DNA of 64,000 nucleotides from Candidatus Kouleothrix ribensis (GTDB taxonomy: Bacteria; Chloroflexota; Chloroflexia; Chloroflexales; Roseiflexaceae), in contig JADKGW010000001.1 in assembly GCA_016722075.1 (NCBI GenBank), forward strand, positions 1,674,001 to 1,738,000, read 5' to 3'. The notes under the pieces are model-generated. The model had not been told where the DNA came from and made no database searches. It was given only the letters and a program-made list of their open reading frames with translations. The position numbers and the translations under genes are program-made. Below, piece by piece: positions 25,029-34,600 of the stretch (positions are counted from its first letter, which is position 1; the number at the start of each line of letters is the position of its first letter).

Positions 25029-25065
25029 AAAAAGGCCGGTAGCTGCCGCAGAGCAGCCACCGGCC
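25029..25065 (-). terminator. Intrinsic terminator of the SPFH operon
   Basis: On the minus strand GGCCGGTGGCTGC / GCAGCTACCGGCC form a stem with one mismatch (plus-strand 25034-25065), followed at once by a run of five T residues (25033-25029). It lies 22 bases after the stop of the last SPFH gene. A textbook intrinsic terminator. Confidence 0.88.
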
Positions 25066-25087
25066 CAACATAGAACTCAGAACTACC

Positions 25088-26047
25088 CTAGCGGCCGCTC
25101 GTGCCGCTGATGATGCTGGTCGCATCGATCAGCGGGGTGGCGCCGCCGCCGCTAAACACCGGCAGCTTGCCGTCCCAGCGCTGTAGCTGCTGGTAGCGGA
25201 TCAGCTCGGGCGTCAGGCTCAGCGCCAGCAGCTTGTTGGCCTCGGCCTGGGCCTGCGCGCGGATCTTGGTCGCATCGGCCTCACCCTGAGCCTGCGCGCG
25301 CAGCGCATTGGCCTCGCCCTCGGCCTGCACCTTATCTTGCTCGGCCTTGATCTTGGCCTGGTTGAGCGAGTACTGCTGCTGCTCGGCGGCCTGCTGCGCG
25401 GTGATCTTGGCATCGAGCGCCTTCTGCAGGTTTTCGGGCAGGTGCCAGCCGCGCAGGTTCAGCGACTCGAACTTGACGAACTTGGCCGAGAAGCGCTTGG
25501 CCAGCTCTTCGGCGATGCGGCTGGTATACTCGACCCGCTTCTCGCCAAAGATCTCTTCCCAGCCATACTGCGAAGCCACGTCGTTCAGCACCGAGCGCGT
25601 CACCTGGCGCACCAGGTTGTCCTCGATCGTCTCGATCGGCGCGCCGGCCCACGTCTGGTAGAGCTTGGCCGCGTTATCGCGATCGACCGAGTACTGCACG
25701 CTAACATCGGCGAACATGGTCTGGCCCTCGCGCGTGCCGACCTTCACGCTATCGTCGCCGGTGACCTTGCCCTCGCTGTTCTGCTGCACCATCACCAGCG
25801 TCTGCACGCTCACCGGGTAGCGCGTGATGCTCTCGGTCAGCGGGTTGATAAACACCCAGCCAGGATCGAGCGTGTTGGTGACCTTATGGCTGGCCTTGTC
25901 GAACACAATCCCGACAAAACCAGGGTCGATCGTGCGCCACGTCGTGAATAGAAAGCTCAGGCCGCCAACTGCCAGCAGCGCGATGATTACGAGCGTGCCG
26001 AGCCGGGCGGCCGCACGATTTGGGCCGGGACTAGCGGTGCGTGCCAT
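25088..26047 (-). CDS. SPFH/band-7 (prohibitin-like) membrane protein
   Basis: 319 aa. An N-terminal membrane anchor (about 15-37) is followed by the SPFH domain ('GFVGIVFDKASHKV', then 'QTMFADVSVQYSVDRDNAAKLY') and a long Ala/Glu/Lys/Gln-rich coiled coil (about 200-275) that mediates oligomeric ring or cage formation. Such proteins organise membrane microdomains and often control membrane proteases. Its start lies inside the 3' end of the small upstream gene (17-base overlap), and a second SPFH gene is further upstream, so the three genes probably act together. Confidence 0.9.
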   Translation of the reverse strand: MARTASPGPNRAAARLGTLVIIALLAVGGLSFLFTTWRTIDPGFVGIVFDKASHKVTNTLDPGWVFINPLTESITRYPVSVQTLVMVQQNSEGKVTGDDSVKVGTREGQTMFADVSVQYSVDRDNAAKLYQTWAGAPIETIEDNLVRQVTRSVLNDVASQYGWEEIFGEKRVEYTSRIAEELAKRFSAKFVKFESLNLRGWHLPENLQKALDAKITAQQAAEQQQYSLNQAKIKAEQDKVQAEGEANALRAQAQGEADATKIRAQAQAEANKLLALSLTPELIRYQQLQRWDGKLPVFSGGGATPLIDATSIISGTSGR

Positions 26048-26243
26048 TGTGATGCTCCTTTTTATTCTGCACAGGTTGTGATGTATCGCTTTCGGCGCTC
26101 AACGCCTGGTCGGCTGCGCTGTCGATCTCGCGGCCCAGCCCGCGCAGCCAACGCATAATGCTGGGCGCAATAATCACCCCAATCTGCCAGGCGACGACGA
26201 TTAGCACGATCGCCACCGTAGCTTCGAGTAGCGTGGCGCTCAT
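26031..26243 (-). CDS. Small membrane protein in the SPFH operon
   Basis: 70 aa. One hydrophobic helix (about 7-30, 'ATVAIVLIVVAWQIGVIIAP') is followed by a basic amphipathic segment (RWLRGLGRE) and a polar, acidic then Lys/His-rich tail. The start is set at MSATLLEA because TTGGAGG lies 5 bases upstream; an earlier in-frame ATG has no such site. The gene overlaps the next SPFH gene by 17 bases, implying coupled translation and a joint role. No family recognised. Confidence 0.7.
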   Translation of the reverse strand: MSATLLEATVAIVLIVVAWQIGVIIAPSIMRWLRGLGREIDSAADQALSAESDTSQPVQNKKEHHNGTHR

Positions 26244-26327
26244 AATGCCTCCAACGCGGCGCGGGGCCGCAACATAAGATCTACGCGCAATCAGCTCCAA
26301 GGTTCCAACGCCGCTGATGCCAACGAG

Positions 26328-26354
26328 AATGAGGTGGCCCGTGGCCACCTCATT
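26328..26354 (-). other. Perfect 12-bp hairpin inside the SPFH operon
   Basis: AATGAGGTGGCC / GGCCACCTCATT with a 3-base loop, between the first SPFH gene and the small membrane protein gene. No T-run follows, so it could be an internal attenuator or RNA-stability element rather than a terminator. Confidence 0.6.
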
Positions 26355-26479
26355 GTACACCTAATATAGCCTGGCAACAGAAGATAATCTGTGCCATCTT
26401 TGTAGCAACCTGTTGCCCTTAGTGCCTTGGTATCTTGGTGGTAAACATTCCTATTGCCCTCTTTTGAATTGTGTTGACT

Positions 26480-27517
26480 CTACGGCGAGGCCGGCGCGGG
26501 CGCAGGGGCCGGCACATCGGGCGCCACGCTGGGCGGTGCCTGTGAATCGAGCACCACCGGCGTATTGCCTGTCGTGCGATCGAGCAGCAGCGTCAGGTTG
26601 GTGTTGGGGTCGACGAACCACAGATTACCGTTCTTGAGCAGCTCGACCTGCAGCTCGCGCTTGCGCAGCTCGAGCAGCTCGGGGTTCTCGCGCCAGTAGC
26701 GGCCCTGGATCGCGCGCACCTGCGAATCGCGGCTGGCCGCCTCGAGCGCCGCCGCCGTGCGGCCCTTCTCTGTGGTCAGCGCCACCTGGGCCTCTTGCTC
26801 GGCCTGGAAGAGGTTGTTCGATTGCTGGGCGTCGATCTGCTGGCGGCGCTTCTCCTCGGTCTCGATCTGCACCTCGAGGTTAGCCTTCTCGGCCAGCAGC
26901 TTGGCGTAGGCTTCGCCCACCTTGATGTCGAGCACCTTGACCGCCTCCAGGCTCACATACAGCTGGTCGATCGGGCTGGGCTGGCCCTCGGAGGCCGGCG
27001 TGCGCAGGATCTGGCTGATGCGCTGGCTAAAGCCGCCGCGATCCGACAGCACCTGGTCGAGCGTGAACTGCGTGCTGGCGCTCTTGAGGGCATCGCTGAT
27101 AAAGCCGTCGAGGAACAGGTTCAGCTGCTCGTCGCTCACGCCGATGCGGCCATACTGCCCGCGCAGCGAGGGCTCATCGGTCTTGCGGCTGTAGTCGACC
27201 TGGATGTCGATATCGTAGAGCTGCTTGTCACTACTGGCAACATTCTGCGTCACCTGGCGCGTCTGCCGCTTGATATTCACCGTCTCGACCCGTGTGAAGG
27301 GCGCGAAGATACGGAAGAAGATCCCCGGCTCCTGAATGGCCTCGACCGCGCCCTGGGTGATGATGATGCCGCGCTCGCCCTCATCGATCTGGGCAAACTT
27401 AAAGGTCGAGAAGAGCACCCCAAGCACGACTAATACACCGACGCCGATCAGAATCGCGCGCCCTGCGCCACGGCCGGCACCGCCAATGCTCCGCGGGCCA
27501 GGGTTTTGCTGAGCCAT
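26480..27517 (-). CDS. SPFH/band-7 membrane protein (first gene of operon)
   Basis: 345 aa. A membrane helix (about 20-42) is followed by the SPFH domain ('IDEGERGIIITQGAVEAIQEPG', 'RVETVNIKRQTRQV') and a coiled coil rich in Glu/Gln/Ala (about 225-300), then a Pro/Ala-rich tail. It is a diverged paralogue of the downstream SPFH protein; paired SPFH proteins such as HflK/HflC form hetero-oligomers, so a two-component complex is likely (inference). The start at MAQQNPGP is preceded by GGGAGGCAG; the long N-terminal frame extension is not credible. Confidence 0.9.
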   Translation of the reverse strand: MAQQNPGPRSIGGAGRGAGRAILIGVGVLVVLGVLFSTFKFAQIDEGERGIIITQGAVEAIQEPGIFFRIFAPFTRVETVNIKRQTRQVTQNVASSDKQLYDIDIQVDYSRKTDEPSLRGQYGRIGVSDEQLNLFLDGFISDALKSASTQFTLDQVLSDRGGFSQRISQILRTPASEGQPSPIDQLYVSLEAVKVLDIKVGEAYAKLLAEKANLEVQIETEEKRRQQIDAQQSNNLFQAEQEAQVALTTEKGRTAAALEAASRDSQVRAIQGRYWRENPELLELRKRELQVELLKNGNLWFVDPNTNLTLLLDRTTGNTPVVLDSQAPPSVAPDVPAPAPAPASP

Positions 27518-27937
27518 GAACTGCCTCCCTTTTGTATTACAGCAACCATCTTTTGACACGAAGGATTGGGAAAACCAGGTAGATATACGCAGACACGCTT
27601 TGGGCGCATCATACCAGTTTAGCGGGCGCTGTAATTGCAGCTTACGAGCAGTTTTGCAGCGCCGTGTACTCTCTATACGCACAAAGGAGCGGCGAGGATG
27701 CGTAGGCATTGACAGCCACGAAGCGCAACCTTTACAATGCGCTAAGCGTATCTGTGATTGACAGGAGTTACGCGTTGGCCCGCGCAGCGGGCAATTGCTG
27801 CCTGTGGCAGCGCGGTACTGCAACTTCTAGGCTTCGGCTTGTACGCGCGCAGGGCGCAATAAGCGAAGACAATAGAACAGGTAATCCCGTTTCACCATAC
27901 AGCGCACGACGCGCAGCGAATACTAGAGGAATCAACC
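27518..27937. other. Divergent intergenic region between SPFH operon and arsA
   Basis: 420 bp with no supportable gene. It holds the ribosome site of the SPFH gene at one end and a promoter for the ArsA gene (27709-27738). A second TTGACA near 27758 has no matching -10. The leader before the ArsA ATG is therefore about 190 bases; no known riboswitch fold was recognised. Confidence 0.6.
27709..27738 (+). promoter_or_regulatory. Strong sigma-70-type promoter before arsA
   Basis: Consensus TTGACA (27709-27714), 18-bp spacer, TACAAT (27733-27738). This is the best promoter match seen in the window; it would give a long untranslated leader. Confidence 0.7.
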
Positions 27938-29128
27938 ATGCGACTGATCTTATACCTTGGCAAAGGTGGCGTTGGTAAGACCACCACGGCGGCGGCCACG
28001 GCGGCGCGCGCCGCCGAGCTAGGCCACCGCACGCTGGTGGTGAGCACCGACGTGGCCCACAGCCTGGCCGACGCGCTCGACCACCCGCTCGGTGCGCTGC
28101 CAACCCAGCTGACCGACCGGCTGTGGGGCCAGGAGATCAACGTGCTCGACGAGGTGCGCCAGCATTGGGGCGAGCTGCGCACCTACCTGGCCGGCCTGCT
28201 GCGCCGCAAGGGCGTCGATGATGTGGCCTCGGAAGAGCTGGCGATCATCCCCGGCATGGAAGAGGTCGTGAGTCTGCTGCATATTCGCCGCCAGGCTAAA
28301 GAGGGCAACTTCGACGCGGTGGTGGTCGACGCGGCGCCGACTGGCGAGACCATCCGCCTGCTGACGATGCCCGAGACCTTCCAGTGGTACGCCGCGCGCG
28401 TGATGGACTGGGACCCCGGCACGCTGAGCGTGGCCAAGCCGCTGGTGCGCGCGCTCATCCCCGCCACCAACGCCTTCGAGTCGCTCAACCGGCTGACCAA
28501 GGGTGTCGAGGCGCTGCGCCAGACGCTGACCGACCCCGAGGTCAGCTCGTACCGGCTGGTGGTGAACGCCGAGCGCATGGTGATCAAAGAGGCCCAGCGC
28601 GCCGCGACCTACCTCTCGCTGTTTGGCTACCCGGTCGATGGCGTGGCGCTCAACCGGCTGCTGCCCCGCCACGCCGCCGAGGGCGAATTCATGCGCAGGT
28701 TGTCCGAGATGCAGGCCGGCTACCGCCAGGAGATCCACGACATCTTCGCGCCGCTGCCGATCTGGGAGGCCCAGCACTACCCGCGCGATATCAAAGGCAT
28801 CGACGACCTGGCGCTGGTCGGGCGCGAGCTGTTTGGCCCCGACGACCCGACCCGCGTGTTTTTCAAAGGCGCGATGCAGGAGATCGTCAAGGAGGGCGAG
28901 GAGTACGTAATGCGCCTGCCGCTGCCGCACGTCGAGATCGGCAAGGTCTCGATGACCAAGCGTGGCGATGAGCTGTTCATCGCGATCGGCAACTTCAAGC
29001 GCGATATGATCTTGCCGCTGACACTGGCCGAGCGGCCGGCCAAGCGCGCCGTGTTCAAGAATGGCGTGCTCGAGGTGCGCTTCGGCACGCCCGAGCTGCC
29101 GCAGCCCGCGCCTGCGCCGGCCGGCTAG
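27938..29128 (+). CDS. ArsA/Get3-family ATPase with C-terminal HSP20-like domain
   Basis: 396 aa. Deviant Walker A 'GKGGVGKTT' (about 8-16), switch I 'STDVAHSLADAL', and switch II 'VVVDAAPTGETIRLL' mark the ArsA/Get3 P-loop fold. The last about 75 residues ('RLPLPHVEIGKVSMTKRGDELFIAIGNFKR') form an alpha-crystallin-like beta domain known from bacterial ArsA paralogues. No ars operon (arsR, arsB, arsC) is near, so arsenite transport is unlikely; a chaperone or targeting role is more likely. AGAGGAA precedes the ATG by 6 bases. Confidence 0.92.
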   Translation: MRLILYLGKGGVGKTTTAAATAARAAELGHRTLVVSTDVAHSLADALDHPLGALPTQLTDRLWGQEINVLDEVRQHWGELRTYLAGLLRRKGVDDVASEELAIIPGMEEVVSLLHIRRQAKEGNFDAVVVDAAPTGETIRLLTMPETFQWYAARVMDWDPGTLSVAKPLVRALIPATNAFESLNRLTKGVEALRQTLTDPEVSSYRLVVNAERMVIKEAQRAATYLSLFGYPVDGVALNRLLPRHAAEGEFMRRLSEMQAGYRQEIHDIFAPLPIWEAQHYPRDIKGIDDLALVGRELFGPDDPTRVFFKGAMQEIVKEGEEYVMRLPLPHVEIGKVSMTKRGDELFIAIGNFKRDMILPLTLAERPAKRAVFKNGVLEVRFGTPELPQPAPAPAG

Positions 29129-29185
29129 AGCGACGGGTAGCCCGGCGGTTCGCAGACGATAATAGCGCTGGCGTGTCTGCCGGCG

Positions 29186-29275
29186 CTATTTACATGCCGC
29201 CACGAATGCCTCGAACAGCGCGCGCTGCTCGGCCACCCCCGGCAACGCCTCGGGATGCCACTGCACTGCATCTTC
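29186..29275 (-). pseudogene. C-terminal remnant of a class I glutamine amidotransferase (peptidase C26)
   Basis: Reading the minus strand, a short stretch encodes EEDAVQWHPEALPGVAEQ and then a helix 'RALFEAFVAAC' before a stop. The VQWHPE motif contains the catalytic His-Glu pair of gamma-glutamyl-GABA hydrolase-type amidotransferases. Nothing homologous precedes it, and the frame is closed within 70 bases upstream, so only the tail of the gene survives. It lies at the left border of the accessory NTPase island, consistent with an insertion or deletion at that junction. Confidence 0.65.
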
Positions 29276-29417
29276 TTCCGCTCGTTGGCAAGCATCGCCT
29301 CGCGCAAAGTCCTCGATGAAAGTCGCTGTATCGTTTAATCGTGTTCAGATACTTGCCCATAACACCGCCTACCCCGTGTTGTTAGGCGATGCCTGTGTTC
29401 TGGCGCGCTAAAAATGG

Positions 29418-29423
29418 TATACT
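29418..29423 (+). promoter_or_regulatory. Extended -10 promoter element of the first SUMF1-fusion gene
   Basis: TGG-TATACT about 97 bp before the ATG, in an AT-richer stretch than its surroundings. The -35 is poor. Confidence 0.45.
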
Positions 29424-29519
29424 GTACAAATCCAATCGCAATGTTTTCTCAAATACATGCTGGGCCAGTCTATTTCGAGCATCGGTACGAGCCGCGTGTT
29501 GCACGAGTGGTAGCAGAAC

Positions 29520-31547
29520 ATGGCTTTCTTTGTACCCACAGCGCTTGACCCACAAAGCCCTGTATTTCGTGGCCGTGCTGCTGAGCTGGCAAGATTAACT
29601 CGCCTCTGCCTGGATGAGGTGAATAGCTATGTCGTACTCTATGGTGGCCGGCAGAACGGTAAGACCAGCCTGTTGTTTCGCCTCGAGGCCGCGCTGCGTA
29701 GCGCCAGCGCAACCACGGTTTGCCGGCTCGATTTTCAGCTGATCAAGGGTGCCACCCCCGAGCGCGCGTTTGCCTTCCTGGCGGCCCGAATTGCCGAAAG
29801 CGCACCACTCGCGCCGGATGCGCGGGGCGTGCAGGATGGCCCAACCTTCCAGAGTTTTCTGAATCAGCTGCTGGGGCGCGCGGATGTTGGGCGGCTGGTG
29901 CTGCTGCTCGACGAGCTAGGCGCGCTGCCGGCCGCCACGCGCGAGGTGCTGGCCCACGCGTTGCGCTCGCTCTTTCATGTGCGGTTTGGGCTGCCGGCCC
30001 TCAAGAAGCTCCAGATCCTCTTTAGCGGCGGCATCGAGCTGTACAACCTGGTGAGCACCGAAGCATCCTCGCTCTACAATATCTGCGATGAAGTCTACCT
30101 GGCCGATCTGACCCAGCCCGAAGCGACCGAGCTGATCGCCGAGGGTCTGCGGCAGCTCGGCGTGCCTGACGATGATGCGGCTGCGTTGGGTATGGCTGTG
30201 TATGCCCGCGCTGCCGGCCACCCCTACCTCACGCAGCGGCTGGGCAGCTTGCTCGAGCGGGCCGATCACGCCGGCCAGCCGCTTAACGCCACAGTGCTTG
30301 CGGAAGCCGAGCGGACGCTCCGCAGCGGCGACTCACTACTGCGCCGCATCCGCGACGACCTGCTGGAGCACGCGCTGGAGCCGGCCGCGCGCCGCCTGCT
30401 GACCGACCCGCCACGCTTTACCCGGCTCGACGACGAGATGACCCGGCTGGAGCTGATTGGGCTGGCCAAACCCAACGGCGAGCGCTGGGCGCCGCGCAAC
30501 CTGTTGCTGGCCGATGTGTTCTCTGAGCGGCTTGGTGTGCTGCCAGCGCCGCCTCAGCCAGCCGCGCCGCACCAGACAGCGCCGCCTGGCGTAGCCCCTT
30601 CTGCAGCGGAGCGTCTGCCAGAAGCAACCGCCGCCACACCAAAGGCTCAAGCGCCAGCGGCCGCAGCTAGGCCGGCTGCTCGCGAGCCGATCGCAACGGC
30701 GCCAACGCCAGCACCAAAAGCCCAGCCTACGCAACCAGCGGCTCGGCGGACGCGCTCCGCCTCCCTACTCATTCCTGAGCTGGTGTATGTGCCGGCTGGC
30801 GTGTTCCTGATGGGCAGCAGCGCTACGGACACGCTAGCCCGTGATAATGAGAAACCTCAGCATCAGCTGGAGTTGCCGGACTACTGGATTGGCACGACGC
30901 CGGTCACCAATGCGCAGTTTGGGCTCTTTGTTGATGAGCACGGATACAGCAATCAAGCGTACTGGATTGCAGCCGGCTGGCAGTGGCGTGAATCTGAGAA
31001 AATAACCAGGCCCGCTTACTGGGGTGATACAAAGTGGAATGGTGCCGAGTACCCAGTTGTCGGCGTGAGCTGGTATGAAGCAGTAGCCTACTGTCGCTGG
31101 CTGAGCATGCAAACCGGCCAGCGGTTCCGGCTGCCCAGCGAGGCTGAGTGGGAGAAGGCTGCCCGTGGCACCGATAGGCGCATCTGGCCCTGGGGGAATG
31201 AGTGGGAAGCGAAGCGCGCAAATAGCAAAGAAGCAGGGCTTGGCAAAACCACACCGGTCGGCCAGTATCCCGGCGGCGCCAGCCCGTATGGCGCGCTGGA
31301 CATGGCCGGCAATGTCTGGGAGTGGTGCGCGACCAGGTGGGGTAAGCCGTACCCGTATCAGATCGAGGACGAGTGGCAGGCGGCCTACCTGACGGCTAAC
31401 AATAATCCTGTTATTCGCGGAGGCTCGTGGTACAACGAGCAACAATATGTGCGCGCGCCGTACCGCTTCAGCTTCCTCCCGCGCCACCGCAGCTTCAGTA
31501 TCGGGTTGCGGGTCGCCAGTCATTCTCGGCCTGATTCTGGCTCCTGA
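29520..31547 (+). CDS. AAA-type ATPase with C-terminal SUMF1/FGE-like lectin-fold domain (island gene A)
   Basis: 675 aa. Residues about 15-340 are a STAND/ORC-like ATPase: 'FRGRAAELARL', Walker A GGRQNGKTS (42-50), Walker B LVLLLDELG (D131), and helical/winged-helix C-terminal parts. Residues about 345-415 are a Pro/Ala linker. Residues 420-670 are a formylglycine-generating-enzyme-like (SUMF1) domain: 'IPELVYVPAGVFLMGS', 'PVVGVSWYEAVAYCRWL', 'RLPSEAEWEKAARG', 'GNVWEWC', 'IRGGSWYN'. The active-site Cys pair of true FGE is absent, so this is a binding module. Its C terminus is the predicted variable region (residues 648-660). No strong ribosome site precedes the start. Confidence 0.88.
   Translation: MAFFVPTALDPQSPVFRGRAAELARLTRLCLDEVNSYVVLYGGRQNGKTSLLFRLEAALRSASATTVCRLDFQLIKGATPERAFAFLAARIAESAPLAPDARGVQDGPTFQSFLNQLLGRADVGRLVLLLDELGALPAATREVLAHALRSLFHVRFGLPALKKLQILFSGGIELYNLVSTEASSLYNICDEVYLADLTQPEATELIAEGLRQLGVPDDDAAALGMAVYARAAGHPYLTQRLGSLLERADHAGQPLNATVLAEAERTLRSGDSLLRRIRDDLLEHALEPAARRLLTDPPRFTRLDDEMTRLELIGLAKPNGERWAPRNLLLADVFSERLGVLPAPPQPAAPHQTAPPGVAPSAAERLPEATAATPKAQAPAAAARPAAREPIATAPTPAPKAQPTQPAARRTRSASLLIPELVYVPAGVFLMGSSATDTLARDNEKPQHQLELPDYWIGTTPVTNAQFGLFVDEHGYSNQAYWIAAGWQWRESEKITRPAYWGDTKWNGAEYPVVGVSWYEAVAYCRWLSMQTGQRFRLPSEAEWEKAARGTDRRIWPWGNEWEAKRANSKEAGLGKTTPVGQYPGGASPYGALDMAGNVWEWCATRWGKPYPYQIEDEWQAAYLTANNNPVIRGGSWYNEQQYVRAPYRFSFLPRHRSFSIGLRVASHSRPDSGS
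30542..30726 (+). repeat. Linker segment near-identical to 36672-36856 (copy in gene A)
   Basis: The Pro/Ala linker DNA of gene A matches that of gene C, with a run of 150 identical bases (30566-30715 against 36696-36845), although the ATPase domains upstream and the SUMF1 body downstream are clearly diverged. The offset between copies (6130 bp) is the same as at their 3' ends. Confidence 0.9.
31461..31499 (+). other. Predicted DGR variable region, gene A
   Basis: Thirteen codons near the 3' end of gene A (residues 648-660). Compared with genes B and C, nine codons differ at positions 1 and/or 2 and keep the third base. Here those nine read TAC, TTC, AGC, TTC, CTC, CAC, AGC, TTC and AGT, interleaved with fixed CGC, CCG, CGC and CGC. 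All nine are derivable from AAC/AAT by adenine substitution. An invariant GC-rich segment begins at 31503 (GGGTTGCGGGTCGCC) and runs past the stop codon. Confidence 0.75.
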
Positions 31548-31670
31548 ATCCTGGCTGCTGAATCCTGAACTCTGGCGGCTGTTATGTGATTTGGCGCCGG
31601 GGCTGTGGCACCCGCAGGGATGGGGTGTGGGGAAGGGAAGTCCCTTCCCCACTCGCGCGCAGCGCGAATC
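31503..31670 (+). repeat. 3' end and flank shared with gene C
   Basis: 168 bp from the last codons of gene A through the intergenic region match 37633-37800 with only four differences, three of them in a hairpin loop. The first about 50 bp are also identical in gene B (35097-35146). Within it, TGAATCCTG/TGAACTCTG units form a short 7-8 bp repeat. Confidence 0.9.
31627..31652 (+). terminator. 11-bp palindromic hairpin downstream of gene A
   Basis: GTGGGGAAGGG / CCCTTCCCCAC with loop AAGT, about 80 bases after the stop codon. No T-run follows. It may be a terminator or the stem-loop that often follows DGR variable regions, though it is farther from the gene end than in known cases. Confidence 0.55.
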
Positions 31671-31694
31671 ATGGATTGGAGCGACGGCAAGCCG

Positions 31695-34600
31695 ATGAGC
31701 CGCAAAGAAGAATTCTACATCCTGGCTGGCCTGCTGCTGGCCTTGCTGAGCTGTATCGCCGGCTTTCTGGCGCTACCGCAGATCCAGCAGCAGCTTGGCG
31801 GCTGGCTAGACAACCCGCTGTTCCTGCCGCTGGTTGGGCTGGCCGGCCTTGTGCTGATTTTGCTGTTCATCCTGCTGCGCGACTGGATTGTTGCCGGGTT
31901 GGGCGCGCTGATCAATGCTATTCCCTGGAGCCGGCGGCGCGGCGAGCGTGATTACTTGCTGGCGATCGATCAGACCCTGGGGAAGACGCCTGCGCTGATC
32001 GCCAGCAGCGAAGGTGTCTCCTATAGCGATCTGCTGCTGCTTGAGGCTTTTAGCCCGCTGACACTGCACCCAGATAGTGGCGAGGCTGGGCAAAAAACCA
32101 CGCTTCGCATCACTGATGCTGAGGCGATTGGTTCGTCCAAATTGATCCGCTCGCCCAATCGCCGATCGCCTGGGGCGCAGATCGCATACTGGGCGTTGTG
32201 GGTACTGGCACAGCTACTGTTGTTTGCGCTTGCGGCTGCGCTTCCAGCCTGGCTGCTCTGGTCGCCTACGCAGGGCTGGCGGCTAGACTGGTGGCGTATC
32301 GCGCTGGGGGTGCTTGCGCTAGCCGTTTGGCTGTTTGCCGCGCGCTGGCTGCACGACCGCCTGGTTGCCGATGATGACCGGCTGGACGATCTGCTCCAAT
32401 GGTGGCGCCAGCGGCAGGAATGTATTGCCAAGCCCGGCGAACCAGGCTACGAGGTCTGGGAGCACAAACAGTTGCTGATTCGCGGCCACCCTGGCAGCGG
32501 CAAGACTACCCTGACGCGCCATATGGCGGTGGTGTGCGCCCGGCAGCGGCTTGGGATCGAGCGACGCGTCCAGCAGCGCAGAGCGACCAGCGTGCGCGCC
32601 CTGTATGGCTGGCCAGGGTGTCCGTTTCCGATCTATATCCCGCTGCGGGCATTGGATCTAAGCCGCCAGACCACCGATCTCTTTGGTGCGTATGTCCAGA
32701 AGCTGCCGGCAATCTTTCGCGCGAAGCAGGCTGTCTGCGATGCGTCGTTCTTCGCCAGGCGCCTCGCTCGCGGCGGCTGCCTGGTGTTGCTCGACGCCTT
32801 CGACGAGCTGCGCGACGCCGAAACCCGCGCGTCGATCGCCGAGCTGGTGCTGCGGCTGCCAGCCGGCCCTGCGCGCAACCCGAACCGCTTTGTGGTCACC
32901 TCGCGGATCGTCGGGTATGAGCGGCAGCTCGATGGCACCGGCTATGTCCAGCGCCGCGTCGACGACCTGGATGATGCGCAGGCTGAGCGTTTTATTCACG
33001 CCCGCTATGGCGCAATCGCAGCGAGCGAGCAACGCACGCTTGGGCCAGCGAAAAATCTCGCCTGGGATCCGCAGCAGCAGGCCACGCACCTGCTGCGCTA
33101 CCTGCCAAACAACCCTGGCTTGCGCCGGCTCAGCCGCAACCCGCTCTTGCTTTCGCTGACTGTGTCGCTGCATCACGACCACCATGGCAAGGGCCTGAAG
33201 CTTCCCGAAGAGCGCTACCGCCTCTATGAAGAGGCGATTCGCCTGATGGTGCGCGATTGGGAGCGGCGCAAAGACGCCGATGCCAAGCTTGAGCCAACCG
33301 ACGACCAGAGCGACCTGAATCTCGATGAGCGGCTGCGGCTGCTGCGCGAGCTTGCCTGGATGATGTTTGAGCATAGCGCCGGCAGCACCGATGAGCTGGC
33401 CTACGCGGTTGTGCGGCGCAGCGTTGCCCGAACCAAGCTGGCCGAGGTGCTGGTTGTGATGCCGGGCTTTGCGCCGGAGAAAACCGGGGCAGCGCGGAAT
33501 GTTCACGCCGCATCGGAGGCCGAACGCTGGCTGCAGAACCTCGGCCAGCGCGGCGGTGTGCTGCAAGAGCTTGGCAATGTGCCGGGCAGCACCGATGTGC
33601 AGATCCAGTTTGCGCACCTGACATTTCAGGAGTACCTCGCCGCTCGCGCTGCCGCCACTGAAGACCAGGCCCGCCGGCTCGAACGCATTCTTGAGCAGTG
33701 GGATCGGCCGGCCTGGCGCGAGGTGCTGCTGCTGTTTGCTGCCAGCCACGACGCGACCCCGGTGATGCGCCATGTGCTGGCGCGGGTGGGCAATACGAGC
33801 ACGCTCCTGGCCGGCGCGGTGCTGCTCGAGCGACCGATTAACCTGAGCGAGGATCTGCAAACACGCACGCTGGAGCGTTTGCGCGAGCTGGCGTTTGTGG
33901 ATGGCGGCGCCAGCGAGGCCGAAGCGCTGGAGGCGCTGCAACTGCTTGAGGAGCGTGGCTCGCTGCCCGATCAGGCCGAGCTGCAGCGGGCATTTACGGC
34001 CGCGCCATATGGCCCGGTGCGAGCGCGGGCGCTGGAGCTGGCAGTTGGCAAACGGCTGATTCTGCCCGAGGAGAACCGGCCACGTCTGCCCCGCCCGATC
34101 GTAGCAGCACATCTTCGCGGCCGGCGTGGGCCGTTGCCCGCACGCACTGCGATCCAGGGGCCACGCCCAGTGGATGCTCACGATCCGCCACCTGCCGCGC
34201 TGGTGCCGGCATTGCTTGCTGCAATCGCAACCGATCCGCACCACCTGCCGCGGCTGGCGGCCGGCTACCTGCTGAGTGCCGCCGACCCACGCTTCGCCGA
34301 CAAGGGCTGGATTCCCGAGCTGGTTGCGGTGCCGGCCGGTGATTTTCTGATGGGCAGCGTGGATACTGATTCCTCAGCTAGGCCGAACGAGAAACCTCAG
34401 CATACACTCAATCTACCGCGCTACTGGATCGGCAAATATCCAGTGACGGTAGCGCAGTGGCGGCGGTTTGTAGAAGACGATGGGTATCGCAACCAGGATT
34501 ATTGGACGGAGGCCGGCTGGCGCTTTATTAATAATGATTCGAGTTCTGCGCGGCCCTGGTATGCTCGCCTGCGGCCAGCCAGGCAACCCAGCACAAGCAA

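Noticed and set aside
29125..29307. 60-aa minus-strand open frame
   Set aside because: Basic, Cys/Arg-rich product with no family. The meaningful frame here is the shifted one carrying VQWHPE, which is a remnant.
31605..31694. Use of the earliest ATG (31605) for the NACHT gene
   Set aside because: The first 22 residues translate the shared 3' flank and hairpin of gene A, which is non-coding after genes B and C. A start at 31671 or 31695 is more credible.
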